The notes under the pieces: model-generated
Told to the model about the DNA's origin: nothing
The model's input: the letters and a program-made list of their open reading frames with translations, nothing else
Database searches by the model: none
Origin: an uncultured Ilumatobacter sp.
GTDB taxonomy: Bacteria > Actinomycetota > Acidimicrobiia > Acidimicrobiales > Ilumatobacteraceae
Assembly (NCBI GenBank): GCA_938091165.1
Contig: CALKNK010000013.1
Span: 62,001 to 126,000, forward strand
Direction of reading: 5' to 3'
Length of the DNA: 64,000 nucleotides
Part shown: positions 1 to 7,788 of the stretch, in pieces
How positions within the stretch are numbered: position 1 is the stretch's first letter
Layout of the letters: every line of letters starts with the position of its first letter
Made by a program: the position numbers and the translations under genes

Positions 1-602
1 AGCGCCCCACAACATCCACCACCGTCAGATGGGATCGCATAGCTCTCACCAACTGCAGTGATGAGCTTCGCTGTGTTGACGTGCGTCTGACGCTGCCAGG
101 CATCCATCACACAACCAGTGAACAGCCACACATCGTTCCCGGTTGCCACCAAGCGGGCTGGCCTTCGAATGGGCAATGTTGATAGTCCAAGCCGTTGAGG
201 CACGAGCCGCAACCGCTGCGCAACAGCAAGCAAGGACGACCCAGCAAGCAACAGTCGATGTCGCGGAAGCACCTTAAATCCAATGCGTTGCCACCACGGA
301 GTGATGCGCTTCGACGTCGCCAGCGCAGACCTTGTGCCTTCCATCAGTGCCCCGAATTGCACACCGCTCGGACAGGCCGGCTCACACCCTCGACATTGCA
401 CGCATGTCTCCATGAAGTCCACGAAAGTCTCGTCGATCGGAAGTTGACCCGACTCAACCGCGCGCATTGCGTCGATGCGCCCTCGCGGCGAATACGCCTC
501 CTCACCGGAAACTCTAAAAGTTGGACAGTGCGGAAGGCAGAGCCCGCACGAGACACACGTCGCCAACTTGCCGGGGTCAAGATTCAACACGCCATGGAGC
601 AC
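1..602 (-). CDS. glcF: Glycolate oxidase iron-sulfur subunit GlcF (partial, 3' end outside window)
   Basis: I translated this by hand from the minus strand; about 200 codons are present and the C-terminal half lies beyond position 1. GlcF passes electrons from the FAD subunits GlcD/GlcE to the membrane quinone pool during glycolate oxidation to glyoxylate. Two ferredoxin-type 4Fe-4S motifs are visible: Cys16, Cys19, Cys22, Cys26 and Cys67, Cys70, Cys73, Cys77. The start of a Cys-Cys-Gly domain follows at residues 197-199, cut by the edge. I chose the GTG at 602 because a TACGCT hexamer sits six bases upstream (609-614), as in other leaderless genes here. The gene is separated from glcD/glcE by the divergent nei and by two unrelated genes, so it probably has its own promoter. 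Confidence 0.88.
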   Translation of the reverse strand, partial: MLHGVLNLDPGKLATCVSCGLCLPHCPTFRVSGEEAYSPRGRIDAMRAVESGQLPIDETFVDFMETCVQCRGCEPACPSGVQFGALMEGTRSALATSKRITPWWQRIGFKVLPRHRLLLAGSSLLAVAQRLRLVPQRLGLSTLPIRRPARLVATGNDVWLFTGCVMDAWQRQTHVNTAKLITAVGESYAIPSDGGGCCGA

Positions 603-645
603 GACAACAGCGTACGCGGACCGGGCGACCCGTACGATGCCCTTC
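603..645. promoter_or_regulatory. Divergent leaderless promoters of glcF and nei
   Basis: The 43 bases between the two GTG starts hold a TACGCT hexamer on the minus strand (609-614, six bases before the glcF GTG) and a TACGAT hexamer on the plus strand (633-638, seven bases before the nei GTG). Neither gene has a Shine-Dalgarno in the remaining space. Reading both as -10 boxes of leaderless transcripts is inference from the recurring spacing in this window. No convincing -35 is seen. Confidence 0.5.
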
Positions 646-1443
646 GTGCCAGAAGGACACACCATTCACAAGATTGCCAGAGACCACGGAAAGCTGCTCA
701 GCGGTCGGGCCTTGCGCGTCACCAGTCCCCAAGGACGTTTTTCCGGCGATGCCGAGCGTGTCGATGGCGCCGTTCTCCGCAAGATTGAGCCCCACGGCAA
801 GCATCTCTTCTACCACTGGTCAACGGGCGAAGTTGGCCACGTTCACCTCGGGCTGTTCGGCAAATTTAAAGTACACACCGGCGACAATCGTCCTGAACCG
901 CGCGGCGCTGTCCGAATGCGTCTCGTCGCGGAGTCAGCAACGATTGATTTGTCGGGCCCAACCGCCTGCTCGATCGATGATCCCTCCGTACGAACCGAGA
1001 TTCTGAGTCGTCTCGGACCCGACCCCATCAAACCGCGCCAGAGCAAACAAAAGATGTTCAACAAGATCTCACGGTCGAAACGCGGCATCGGCGATCTTCT
1101 CATGGATCAGTCAGTCGTCGCTGGAGTCGGCAATGTGTACCGCGCCGAAGCACTCTTCGTCTGCGGCATCCACCCGCTCCACCCAGGCATCAAGTTGGAC
1201 ATCACCGAGTTGGAGGCACTCTGGGTCACGATCACCGCAATGCTGCGCAAAGGAGTCAAAGACGGTCGCATCGTCACCGTCGAACGATCGGAACTCGACA
1301 TCCCAAACGGCGTCCGCATCAAACGCGGCGACGCCACCTACGCCTACAAGCGGCACCTTTGCCTGCGGTGCGGTACCAAAATTGAGCTGCTCACTATTCA
1401 AAACCGAACGAGCTACCACTGCCCTACTTGCCAACCGGAGTGA
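646..1443 (+). CDS. nei: Fpg/Nei-family DNA glycosylase/AP lyase (endonuclease VIII-like)
   Basis: This enzyme excises oxidised bases and cleaves the abasic site in base excision repair. I start it at GTG 646 rather than ATG 637: only the GTG start gives the N-terminus Met-Pro-Glu-Gly-His-Thr, and family chemistry needs Pro2 as the nucleophile after Met removal, with Glu3 beside it. A TACGAT hexamer seven bases upstream supports a leaderless GTG start. The protein is 265 aa, usual for the family. A C-terminal zinc finger is clear, with Cys239, Cys242, Cys259 and Cys262. The gene diverges from glcF and converges on the SET-domain gene. Nei2-like identity within the family is likely but not proven here. 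Confidence 0.9.
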   Translation: MPEGHTIHKIARDHGKLLSGRALRVTSPQGRFSGDAERVDGAVLRKIEPHGKHLFYHWSTGEVGHVHLGLFGKFKVHTGDNRPEPRGAVRMRLVAESATIDLSGPTACSIDDPSVRTEILSRLGPDPIKPRQSKQKMFNKISRSKRGIGDLLMDQSVVAGVGNVYRAEALFVCGIHPLHPGIKLDITELEALWVTITAMLRKGVKDGRIVTVERSELDIPNGVRIKRGDATYAYKRHLCLRCGTKIELLTIQNRTSYHCPTCQPE

Positions 1444-1589
1444 CTCTCGTTCTAGACAACAGGTAGCGGTAGCTTCTCGCATCCGGTGGATTATCCGAAT
1501 AGCGTGCAGCGACAGCCACCCGGCGTGGAGGCACCCCTAAATACCCAACCTCAACTGACAACGACGCCCCAGGTTTCAACTGGCGTGTC

Positions 1590-1964
1590 TCACAGCGGGT
1601 CGAACCAAACGCCTTCTTGAGCAGTCCCCATGTAGTTGATGAAGATCTCATCGCCCTCGTGAATGTTCCGCAGCGCTGTGATCACGAGCTCATGTGGGGT
1701 TTCAAGGGTTTCGGCGTTCGGCGCGTAACTGTGGTTGTAGAGCGATCCGTAACCCAAAGCCAGCGCAGTGGATTCTGTTCCCCAGCCGAACACGTATCCG
1801 TCAGCCCCCAGGGACAGTGCTTCGGCCTGCTCGCCCTCGACGATCAGCATCGGGCACCGTTCGATCTCCTCACCAGCTGCGATGACCCGACGAGCAAACA
1901 CACCACGGCCTGCTCCGGTCGGCGATTCCGCCACACGCAGGTCCGATAAGTTACCGCTAGACAT
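1590..1964 (-). CDS. SET domain-containing protein (putative protein-lysine methyltransferase)
   Basis: A short stand-alone SET domain of 124 aa. The diagnostic elements are in order: Gly-Arg-Gly-Val-Phe-Ala at 19-24 (SAM-binding N-SET motif), Asn77-His78-Ser79 followed by Pro82-Asn83, and Gly104-Asp105-Glu106 ending in Asn110-Tyr111. SET proteins transfer methyl groups from SAM to lysines; bacterial substrates are mostly unknown. There is no Cys-rich post-SET segment, so this is a minimal form. The ATG at 1964 lies 21 bases after the phosphotransferase stop, so it is probably the last gene of the minus-strand run that includes glcD and glcE. The substrate cannot be told from sequence. Confidence 0.85.
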   Translation of the reverse strand: MSSGNLSDLRVAESPTGAGRGVFARRVIAAGEEIERCPMLIVEGEQAEALSLGADGYVFGWGTESTALALGYGSLYNHSYAPNAETLETPHELVITALRNIHEGDEIFINYMGTAQEGVWFDPL

Positions 1965-1985
1965 GAGGGATCAGTCAACCGGACG

Positions 1986-2873
1986 CTACTGAGCTTGCCA
2001 CATCGGTGCGTTGGTATCTCCACGCCAGTACGCCAGTCGGCGTTGCGCCTCTGGCATTGCGTCCTCACTGCGTATCGCTGCTTTCAGTCGCATCAAGGTC
2101 GCCGCAACCAGGCGGAGCTCTGCAAAGGCCTCGGCAGGCTGATCACCGACCATCGACCGCCCGTAGCCTGTCGCGAAAGCGCCGTACCAGGACGCCTCAC
2201 CACCCCAGCGTGTTTGCCAGGTCATCATCGGCGCGTGATCCCAGCCGGGCGGCGCCAGGCAGAGTAAGTCCCAGTCGATTAGGACCGGTCCCCTTTCCGA
2301 CATGATCACGTTGCCTGGGTGAACGTCACCATGACAGAGAACCGAATTAACGTCATCGGTCCAGTGCGGCCACCGGTGAATGGCTGCGACGATTCCCGCT
2401 CGCGCCGGCTCGTCGAGTTCCGCAGCAACATCGTCGAGCAGCGCAGCGAAGTCCCACCACGGGAAGTCAGCCGGGCGTGGGAGCGGGTATGCCACAGGAA
2501 GGTCAGACGCAGCGATGTCGTGGGTGCGCCGCACCAATTTGCCAACAGACTGCCAATCAATGGCAGAGTTCGACTTTGGCACATATTCCCACGCTGTTGC
2601 GCTCAGTCCCTTTGACTCGACGACATCAGTACGCATAGGACGGGTTACAGCCAGACCACGGTCGAGCAGTATCTCGGCAAGTTCGATCGATGCGACCGCA
2701 GGCGCACTCGGCTCACTCACGCGAAGAACAACGTCGCCGGAGCGGTAGATCGCATTCATACCTGCGCGCAGCAAAACGGGTTCAACAAGCCCCCAATGCG
2801 TAGCCGCCTGGGACGCCACCAGCCTGGCGGCTGCGAGATCGCCAACCGGGCGATCAACAAACGGACGCGGCAC
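1986..2873 (-). CDS. Aminoglycoside phosphotransferase (APH)-family kinase
   Basis: A 295-aa member of the APH/choline kinase fold. The catalytic loop His181-Gly-Asp183-x-His-Pro-Gly-Asn188 is intact, and the metal-binding Asp200-Trp-Asp202 follows. A glycine-poor N-terminal nucleotide lobe precedes them. The family phosphorylates small molecules, including antibiotics, choline, homoserine and sugars. Nothing in the sequence shows which, and chromosomal core context argues against a dedicated resistance gene. The GTG start at 2873 lies 12 bases after the glcE stop, so it is cotranscribed with the glycolate oxidase genes. A metabolite-kinase role linked to that operon is possible but unproven. 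Confidence 0.85.
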   Translation of the reverse strand: MPRPFVDRPVGDLAAARLVASQAATHWGLVEPVLLRAGMNAIYRSGDVVLRVSEPSAPAVASIELAEILLDRGLAVTRPMRTDVVESKGLSATAWEYVPKSNSAIDWQSVGKLVRRTHDIAASDLPVAYPLPRPADFPWWDFAALLDDVAAELDEPARAGIVAAIHRWPHWTDDVNSVLCHGDVHPGNVIMSERGPVLIDWDLLCLAPPGWDHAPMMTWQTRWGGEASWYGAFATGYGRSMVGDQPAEAFAELRLVAATLMRLKAAIRSEDAMPEAQRRLAYWRGDTNAPMWQAQ

Positions 2874-2885
2874 GTTGAATTCGAC

Positions 2886-3770
2886 TCAGCGGATCGACAG
2901 CGCGTCGATTCCGGGGTTTAAGCGTCCGGTCGGATCAAACTCCTGCTTGATCCGCGCATGTAGATCGGCCTGCACTAGATCAGGCGGTCGTACCGGCCGC
3001 GGCCGAGTGTGGTGGACCACGCCCACACCGATCTCCGCGATAAACGAACCCGGCGACGCGACCCTCAGAGATACTAATTCTGATGGCGCCATCGACCAAC
3101 GGCCGCCTCCAGGGAGCTCCGGACCACTTGAAACTGCCGTCAGTGAAAACCGTTCAGCCATCTCTGCCACGTCGCGGTCATTACCTTCAAGCAGCACCCA
3201 GGTCGTCGCTCCGTTCCATAGCACTGACGTCGGACGGAACAGTCCGCTCAGCAGTTCCCACGGATCGCGATCAGAGGTGAACCATTGCTCGAAGGAGGCC
3301 TTCGGTCGCGTACGAAGAATGACGTCGCCGATGAACCCAAGCGTTCCGTATGATCCAACCAGCAATCGGCATAAATCAAACCCGCTCACGTTCTTTACAG
3401 TTGGCCCTCCGGCTTTGACAAGCTTGCCAGCAGCATTGACGTAATTGGCCTGAAGCAACGCGTCGCGCATCGCTCCGTAAGCCAACCGGCGGAGCCCGCT
3501 CCGGCCGACGGCCAGCGCCCCCCCGACGGTTCCTCCCGGGTGTACGGCGACCTGCTGCCCATGTTCAGCTAGTGCTGCGTCGATCTCGTCGACTGGGGTT
3601 CCTGCTCCGCAGCAAATCGTCATCTCGGCAGGCTCGATCCACTCGATGCCACTCGGAGCGTGAACTACCCGGACATCCGACAACGGACGTGACCGTGTCC
3701 CGAGCCCGGCAATAGCTACCGGACCGCTGGAGCCGACTTCTGCCGCGAAGTCTTCGAGTGTCAGATCCAT
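2886..3770 (-). CDS. glcE: Glycolate oxidase FAD-binding subunit GlcE
   Basis: GlcE is the second flavin-binding-fold subunit of glycolate oxidase and works with GlcD and GlcF. The 294-aa protein shows the PCMH-type FAD-binding pattern: a Gly-rich stretch near residues 20-25, the segment ending His-Pro-Gly-Gly-Thr-Val-Gly-Gly around 78-85, and Val-Lys-Asn-Val-Ser-Gly-Phe-Asp in mid-protein, which is characteristic of GlcE. It is somewhat shorter than the E. coli protein. The start overlaps the end of glcD by 10 bases, so the two subunits are translationally coupled. No signal peptide or membrane segment is seen. Confidence 0.88.
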   Translation of the reverse strand: MDLTLEDFAAEVGSSGPVAIAGLGTRSRPLSDVRVVHAPSGIEWIEPAEMTICCGAGTPVDEIDAALAEHGQQVAVHPGGTVGGALAVGRSGLRRLAYGAMRDALLQANYVNAAGKLVKAGGPTVKNVSGFDLCRLLVGSYGTLGFIGDVILRTRPKASFEQWFTSDRDPWELLSGLFRPTSVLWNGATTWVLLEGNDRDVAEMAERFSLTAVSSGPELPGGGRWSMAPSELVSLRVASPGSFIAEIGVGVVHHTRPRPVRPPDLVQADLHARIKQEFDPTGRLNPGIDALSIR

Positions 3771-5206
3771 GCGCCTTCGGGGGCACTATGGATTTCGCCA
3801 CATGTGGCAGGATTTGGCAAGACCTTGTCTGGATTCGAAATCAGTTGCGGGTCAAATGCCCGACGCAGGTCAGCTTGCGCACTGAGGTCGGTCTCAGTGA
3901 ACATCAGCGGCATGAGGTCCCTCTTCTCAAGCCCAATGCCGTGTTCGCCACTCAGCACACCGCCTGCATTGACGGATGCCTTCACAATTTCTCGGCCGGC
4001 AGCGTGAACTCGTTCGAACACTCCTTCAACTGAACCGTCAAACAGAATTAACGGATGGAGGTTGCCGTCACCGGCATGGAACACGTTCAACACCTGCAAA
4101 TTGTGCCGTCTGACAATCTCGTAAATTTGATCAAGTACTCCTGCGAGCTTATGGCGAGGCACCACGGTGTCGTGCAGGTAGTAGTTGGGCATGATGTTCG
4201 CTATGGCGCCGAACGCGGACTTCCGTCCCTTCCAGAGCAGCGCCCGCTCCGCGTCATCTGCCGCCACTCGGATAGCGCCCACCCCTCGTTCGGAAGCAAG
4301 CTGGCAGATGCGCTCAACGTCGGCCGCAACCCCTGCAGAGGGCCCAACGACTTCAATGAGGAGTGCGGCAGCCTTCTCGACAGGGAGCCCTGCGTGAATG
4401 AACTCCTCGACTGCGATTAAACACAGCTGGTCCATCATCTCGACCGCAGCGGGCACGATGCCCGACGCAATGATGTCGCTGACCAAGTTGGCTCCCTCGG
4501 CGACCGATTCGAAGTCCATCAGCATCGTTGCCACGTCTGGCGGATTCTGCATCAACCGCACGCAGATCTTCGTCGCAACGCCGAACATGCCCTCGCTGCC
4601 GACAAAGACGCCGCGCAGGTCAAGTCCGTCGGGCTCTGGCTCCTCCCCACCAAGAATGCTGATCGACCCGTCCGGCAGAACGACTTCAACGCCGTGGATA
4701 TGCGCGTTCGTAACACCATCGGCGAGACAATGGGGTCCGCCTGAGTTGTTCGCGACGTTGCCGCCGATCGAACAAGTCTGCTGGCTGCTCGGATCAGGCG
4801 CGAAGTGCACGCCAAGGTCGGCGATCTGTTTTGATAAATCGAGGTTCAGCACGCCAGGCTCAACCCAAGCAATGCGATTTACCTCGTCGACCGAAAGGAT
4901 CTTGTTCATCTTCGTGGTGGAGATGACGATGGCGTCTGGCGGTGGCACCGCCCCGCCGGCGAGCCCAGTTCCAGAACCGCGAGCCATGAAAGGAACGCCC
5001 ATGTCAGCTGCCACCTGCACGCACGCCTGCACGTCCTCGGTCGACTCGGCAAAACACACGATGCCTGCGCGGCCGGTCATGTTCGACGCGTCGCGTCGGT
5101 AGAGGTTGCGCATTGTCAGCGAATCTCTGACCTGATCGTCGCGAAGTCGCACGCGAAGCGCGCGTGCGACGGCATCAAGGTCGATTGCTGTGTCGAGCAC
5201 CGTCAC
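3761..5206 (-). CDS. glcD: FAD-linked oxidase, glycolate oxidase subunit GlcD
   Basis: The catalytic flavoprotein subunit that oxidises glycolate (or a related 2-hydroxy acid such as D-lactate) to the 2-oxo acid. At 481 aa it has the usual length. An N-terminal PCMH FAD-binding domain carries Arg-Gly-Ser-Gly-Thr-Gly-Leu-Ala-Gly-Gly around residues 76-85 and the Asn-Asn-Ser-Gly-Gly-Pro motif near 150. The C-terminal cap ends with the flavin-oxidase motif Gly-Glu-His-Gly-Ile-Gly. The GTG start lies five bases after the preceding small gene, so it continues the nudix-rarA operon. With glcE adjacent and glcF nearby, glycolate is the best substrate call; D-lactate dehydrogenase is the alternative. 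Confidence 0.88.
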   Translation of the reverse strand: MTVLDTAIDLDAVARALRVRLRDDQVRDSLTMRNLYRRDASNMTGRAGIVCFAESTEDVQACVQVAADMGVPFMARGSGTGLAGGAVPPPDAIVISTTKMNKILSVDEVNRIAWVEPGVLNLDLSKQIADLGVHFAPDPSSQQTCSIGGNVANNSGGPHCLADGVTNAHIHGVEVVLPDGSISILGGEEPEPDGLDLRGVFVGSEGMFGVATKICVRLMQNPPDVATMLMDFESVAEGANLVSDIIASGIVPAAVEMMDQLCLIAVEEFIHAGLPVEKAAALLIEVVGPSAGVAADVERICQLASERGVGAIRVAADDAERALLWKGRKSAFGAIANIMPNYYLHDTVVPRHKLAGVLDQIYEIVRRHNLQVLNVFHAGDGNLHPLILFDGSVEGVFERVHAAGREIVKASVNAGGVLSGEHGIGLEKRDLMPLMFTETDLSAQADLRRAFDPQLISNPDKVLPNPATCGEIHSAPEGAWI

Positions 5207-5211
5207 GCGAC

Positions 5212-5550
5212 TCAGCGGCCTCGTTGACGCATCACGATGACTCGGCCACTCTCGACAGGCTGACCATCGACGAAGACCTTGTCACCAGGCTCAACGTGGT
5301 CTTCAAGCGATTCGAGCCGGCCTTCACGCTTCGCATGGAGTTCGTCTTCATGCTGACTCATCACCGCCCGCCCTTCACGGACTGCGTCAGTAATGTCGCG
5401 GGTCTTTGCCCTAGCTTTGGCCATCGCTGACTTCGCTACTTGAGCGGGTGCAGCATTTGAGGCTGCTTCTTTGACCTTCTTCTTCGCGTAGCCGGCGCCT
5501 GCAACGCCCGCTGCAACGCCGCCGACAAACCATGTCGCTCGCTTCATCAT
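5212..5550 (-). CDS. Small conserved protein with N-terminal hydrophobic segment (DUF6167-like)
   Basis: A 112-aa protein. Residues about 5-22 form a Gly/Ala-rich hydrophobic segment (one membrane helix or glycine-zipper), followed by a basic amphipathic region rich in Lys and Ala, then a soluble C-terminal part of mixed charge. It overlaps DUF948 by four bases. In other actinobacteria a small protein of this kind follows rarA and the DUF948 gene and precedes alaS; here glcD follows instead. Assignment to DUF6167 is from gene order and general look only. Function is unknown; a membrane-associated role is the most that can be said. Confidence 0.7.
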   Translation of the reverse strand: MMKRATWFVGGVAAGVAGAGYAKKKVKEAASNAAPAQVAKSAMAKARAKTRDITDAVREGRAVMSQHEDELHAKREGRLESLEDHVEPGDKVFVDGQPVESGRVIVMRQRGR

Positions 5551-6020
5551 GCTCGTCGTCTCCGTCGCTCCGGGGCTTTTTCTCTGTGATTACTCACATC
5601 GATCACGTTTCCTGTTGCGCTGGGGTCTGGGACAATAAGCGACCGCTCAATTGGCTTACCGCGCAAACGGCTCCATGCTCGAGACGTTCCCTTGGCCAGC
5701 CCTGCAGCCTTGATAGCTGGTGACGAGAACGCCGTGCGCGCCACTCGACCCCCAACGGCGTCACCGATTGCCTCGGCGGAACCAAGCACTTTGTCGAATC
5801 GCTCGAGGTCGTTGCGGGCCTCATCCACGGTTTCCCGTGCTGCGTCGGTGGTGTTGCGCATCTCAAGCAGGAGCGGAGTGGTTTCAGCTCGAAGATCGAC
5901 AACGTCTTCGCGCAAATCGCGCAGCGTGTCATGAACCCGCAGTAAGACCACGATCAACGCCGTAAACCCACAGATCAGAACAAATGCAGCGATCACCACC
6001 ACTAAGTCGCTTGCACTCAT
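5547..6020 (-). CDS. DUF948 domain-containing membrane protein
   Basis: A 157-aa protein with one N-terminal transmembrane helix (about residues 5-27). A long heptad-like stretch with many Leu, Arg, Asp and Glu follows (about 28-90) and is likely a coiled coil, then a basic tail ending in a run of arginines. This is the DUF948 architecture found in many Gram-positive bacteria. It overlaps rarA and the next small gene by four bases at each side, so the three are translationally coupled. No biochemical role is known to me. The coupling to rarA is a conserved actinobacterial arrangement. Confidence 0.82.
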   Translation of the reverse strand: MSASDLVVVIAAFVLICGFTALIVVLLRVHDTLRDLREDVVDLRAETTPLLLEMRNTTDAARETVDEARNDLERFDKVLGSAEAIGDAVGGRVARTAFSSPAIKAAGLAKGTSRAWSRLRGKPIERSLIVPDPSATGNVIDVSNHREKAPERRRRRA

Positions 6021-7321
6021 CTTGATGCTCCATTTGGAGACTGTTCAGTTCTGTGTTTTGCCATTCGCTGCTCAATCCCTTGTTCCTCACCGTGCTGGCT
6101 CGGTTCGTACCAGCGCTGTCCTCGCTGACCTTCGGGCAGGTACTCCTGATCTACCCAGCCAGCCGGACTGTCGTGAGGATACTCGTACCCGACTCCGTGG
6201 CCCAGCGTTGCTGCGCCCTGATAATGGCCATCACGAAGATGGGACGGCACTTCACCTACTTCCCCGTCACGAACTGCGGCGCGGGCGTTCCAGATGGCGA
6301 GCGCCGCTCGGTTACTCTTCGGAGCGACGGCCAGGTATATGGCTGCGTGAGTCAAATGGAGCTGCGCCTCCGGCAACCCTACGTGCTCAAGCGCGTGGGC
6401 TGCCGCAACTGCTACGTCTAGACCTCGGTTGTCGGCAAGACCCACGTCTTCACTGGCGAAAATGACTAAGCGTCGAGCAATGAATCGGGCGTCCTCGCCT
6501 GACTCCAGCATCCGTGCCAGCCAATACACCGCAGCGTCGGGATCACTTCCGCGCATCGACTTGATGAAGGCGCTGACGACGTCGTAGTGATCATCACGCC
6601 CGTACCGCAATGCGCTGGTCCCAAGTGCGGCTTCGACGTGAGCAAGCTCGACATGGGTGTAATCGGACATCGCACACGCAACGTCGAGCGAGGTCAAGAC
6701 CTGGCGTCCGTCTCCCCCTGCTCGGTCAACAAGCAACTCCAAAGCATCGCTATCAGCGGTTGTTGCTTCTGCTTCCAAGCCTCGCATTACCAGTTGCTCA
6801 ATAGCCAGCCGATCAAGCGGTTCGAGTCGGAAGAGCGTTGAGCGGCTGCGCAGTGGTGCGTTGACCTCGAAAAATGGATTCTCAGTCGTTGCCCCTATCA
6901 ACGTCAGTGTGCCGTCCTCGACCGCAGGGAGTAGCGCATCTTGCTGCGCCTTCGAGAACCGATGGATTTCATCGAGAAACAGGATGGTGCCTTGTCCACG
7001 TTCTCCGAGACGATGGCGGGCACGATCAATGGTTTCGCGCACATCCTTCACGCCGGCGGTGACAGCGGAGAGTTGCTCAAAGGCGCGCTCTGTCGAACCC
7101 GCAACTGCCAGAGCAAGGGTAGTTTTACCAGTGCCCGGTGGACCCCACAACAGCGCTGAACTCAATCGGTCGCTTTCGACCAGGCAACGTAGCGGTCGAC
7201 CTGGCCCGACCAGGTGTTCCTGGCCAACGACGTCGTCAATCGATTTCGGCCGAAGTCGGGCCGCGAGCGGCGCCCGGACGCGGCGAGTCTCCTCGGCAGC
7301 CGCTGCGAACAGGTCGCTCAT
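6017..7321 (-). CDS. rarA: Replication-associated recombination protein A (AAA+ ATPase, MgsA/WRNIP1 family)
   Basis: RarA acts at stalled replication forks, in the cytoplasm, as a tetrameric clamp-loader-like ATPase. The 434-aa protein has Walker A Gly-Pro-Pro-Gly-Thr-Gly-Lys-Thr at 60-67, Walker B Leu-Phe-Leu-Asp-Glu-Ile-His at about 114-120, and a sensor region containing Gly-Ala-Thr-Thr-Glu-Asn-Pro. The family C-terminal domain includes the Arg-Gly-Ser-Asp-Pro-Asp-Ala motif. The N-terminal segment up to Arg-Pro-Lys-Ser is family-typical, supporting the ATG at 7321. That ATG overlaps the end of the nudix gene by four bases, so rarA is in that operon. Confidence 0.95.
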   Translation of the reverse strand: MSDLFAAAAEETRRVRAPLAARLRPKSIDDVVGQEHLVGPGRPLRCLVESDRLSSALLWGPPGTGKTTLALAVAGSTERAFEQLSAVTAGVKDVRETIDRARHRLGERGQGTILFLDEIHRFSKAQQDALLPAVEDGTLTLIGATTENPFFEVNAPLRSRSTLFRLEPLDRLAIEQLVMRGLEAEATTADSDALELLVDRAGGDGRQVLTSLDVACAMSDYTHVELAHVEAALGTSALRYGRDDHYDVVSAFIKSMRGSDPDAAVYWLARMLESGEDARFIARRLVIFASEDVGLADNRGLDVAVAAAHALEHVGLPEAQLHLTHAAIYLAVAPKSNRAALAIWNARAAVRDGEVGEVPSHLRDGHYQGAATLGHGVGYEYPHDSPAGWVDQEYLPEGQRGQRWYEPSQHGEEQGIEQRMAKHRTEQSPNGASR

Positions 7322-7755
7322 AAGAGTGCGCTGAGAGCGCGCTGATACGAGGACTTACGGAACTCGACCACTTGGTCGACCAGCCAGGACACCTTTACCC
7401 ACTTCCAGTCATCGAACTCGACGCCGTCAGGTGTCGGCTCAACTTCATCGTCCCAGGCCTCGAAGAAAAACCAACGCTGAGCTTGCCCCAAACGCGCCCC
7501 GCGTTTGGCGCCATCGGGCCACTCGTACACCGTCCAGTCTGGATATTCGCCGACGAGACGGACGTGTTGGCGGCCGAGCCCCGTTTCCTCTTTCAACTCC
7601 CGCCAGGCGCCCTCGACCGCCGACTCACCTTTATCAATGCCGCCCTGAGGTAATTGCCACTGGCCGGGATAATCGGTGCGCTGAAACGCCAGGACGCGAC
7701 CCTTGGAATTCGAAACCACGGCGACAGTCCCAGCTCGGAATTGCAAACTCCCCAT
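7318..7755 (-). CDS. NUDIX hydrolase, RppH/dinucleoside-polyphosphate type
   Basis: A 145-aa NUDIX enzyme. The box is complete at residues 38-60: Gly38, Glu44, Arg52-Glu53, Glu56-Glu57 and Gly59, the metal-binding signature. The Trp-Gln-Leu-Pro-Gln-Gly-Gly lead-in resembles RppH/IalA-type enzymes that hydrolyse 5'-triphosphate RNA ends or diadenosine polyphosphates. The exact substrate is not shown. It is the first gene of the minus-strand run into rarA. A TACCAT hexamer nine bases upstream of the ATG (7765-7770) may be its -10 box. The downstream coupling suggests a housecleaning or RNA-turnover role beside replication-fork maintenance. Confidence 0.88.
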   Translation of the reverse strand: MGSLQFRAGTVAVVSNSKGRVLAFQRTDYPGQWQLPQGGIDKGESAVEGAWRELKEETGLGRQHVRLVGEYPDWTVYEWPDGAKRGARLGQAQRWFFFEAWDDEVEPTPDGVEFDDWKWVKVSWLVDQVVEFRKSSYQRALSALL

Positions 7756-7788
7756 CAGAAGAGCATGGTACTCCGGTAATCCTGACCG

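Noticed and set aside
1444..1589. Small minus-strand frame between nei and the SET gene
   Set aside because: It overlaps the SET 3' end in another frame and shows no start signal or motif; treated as non-coding.
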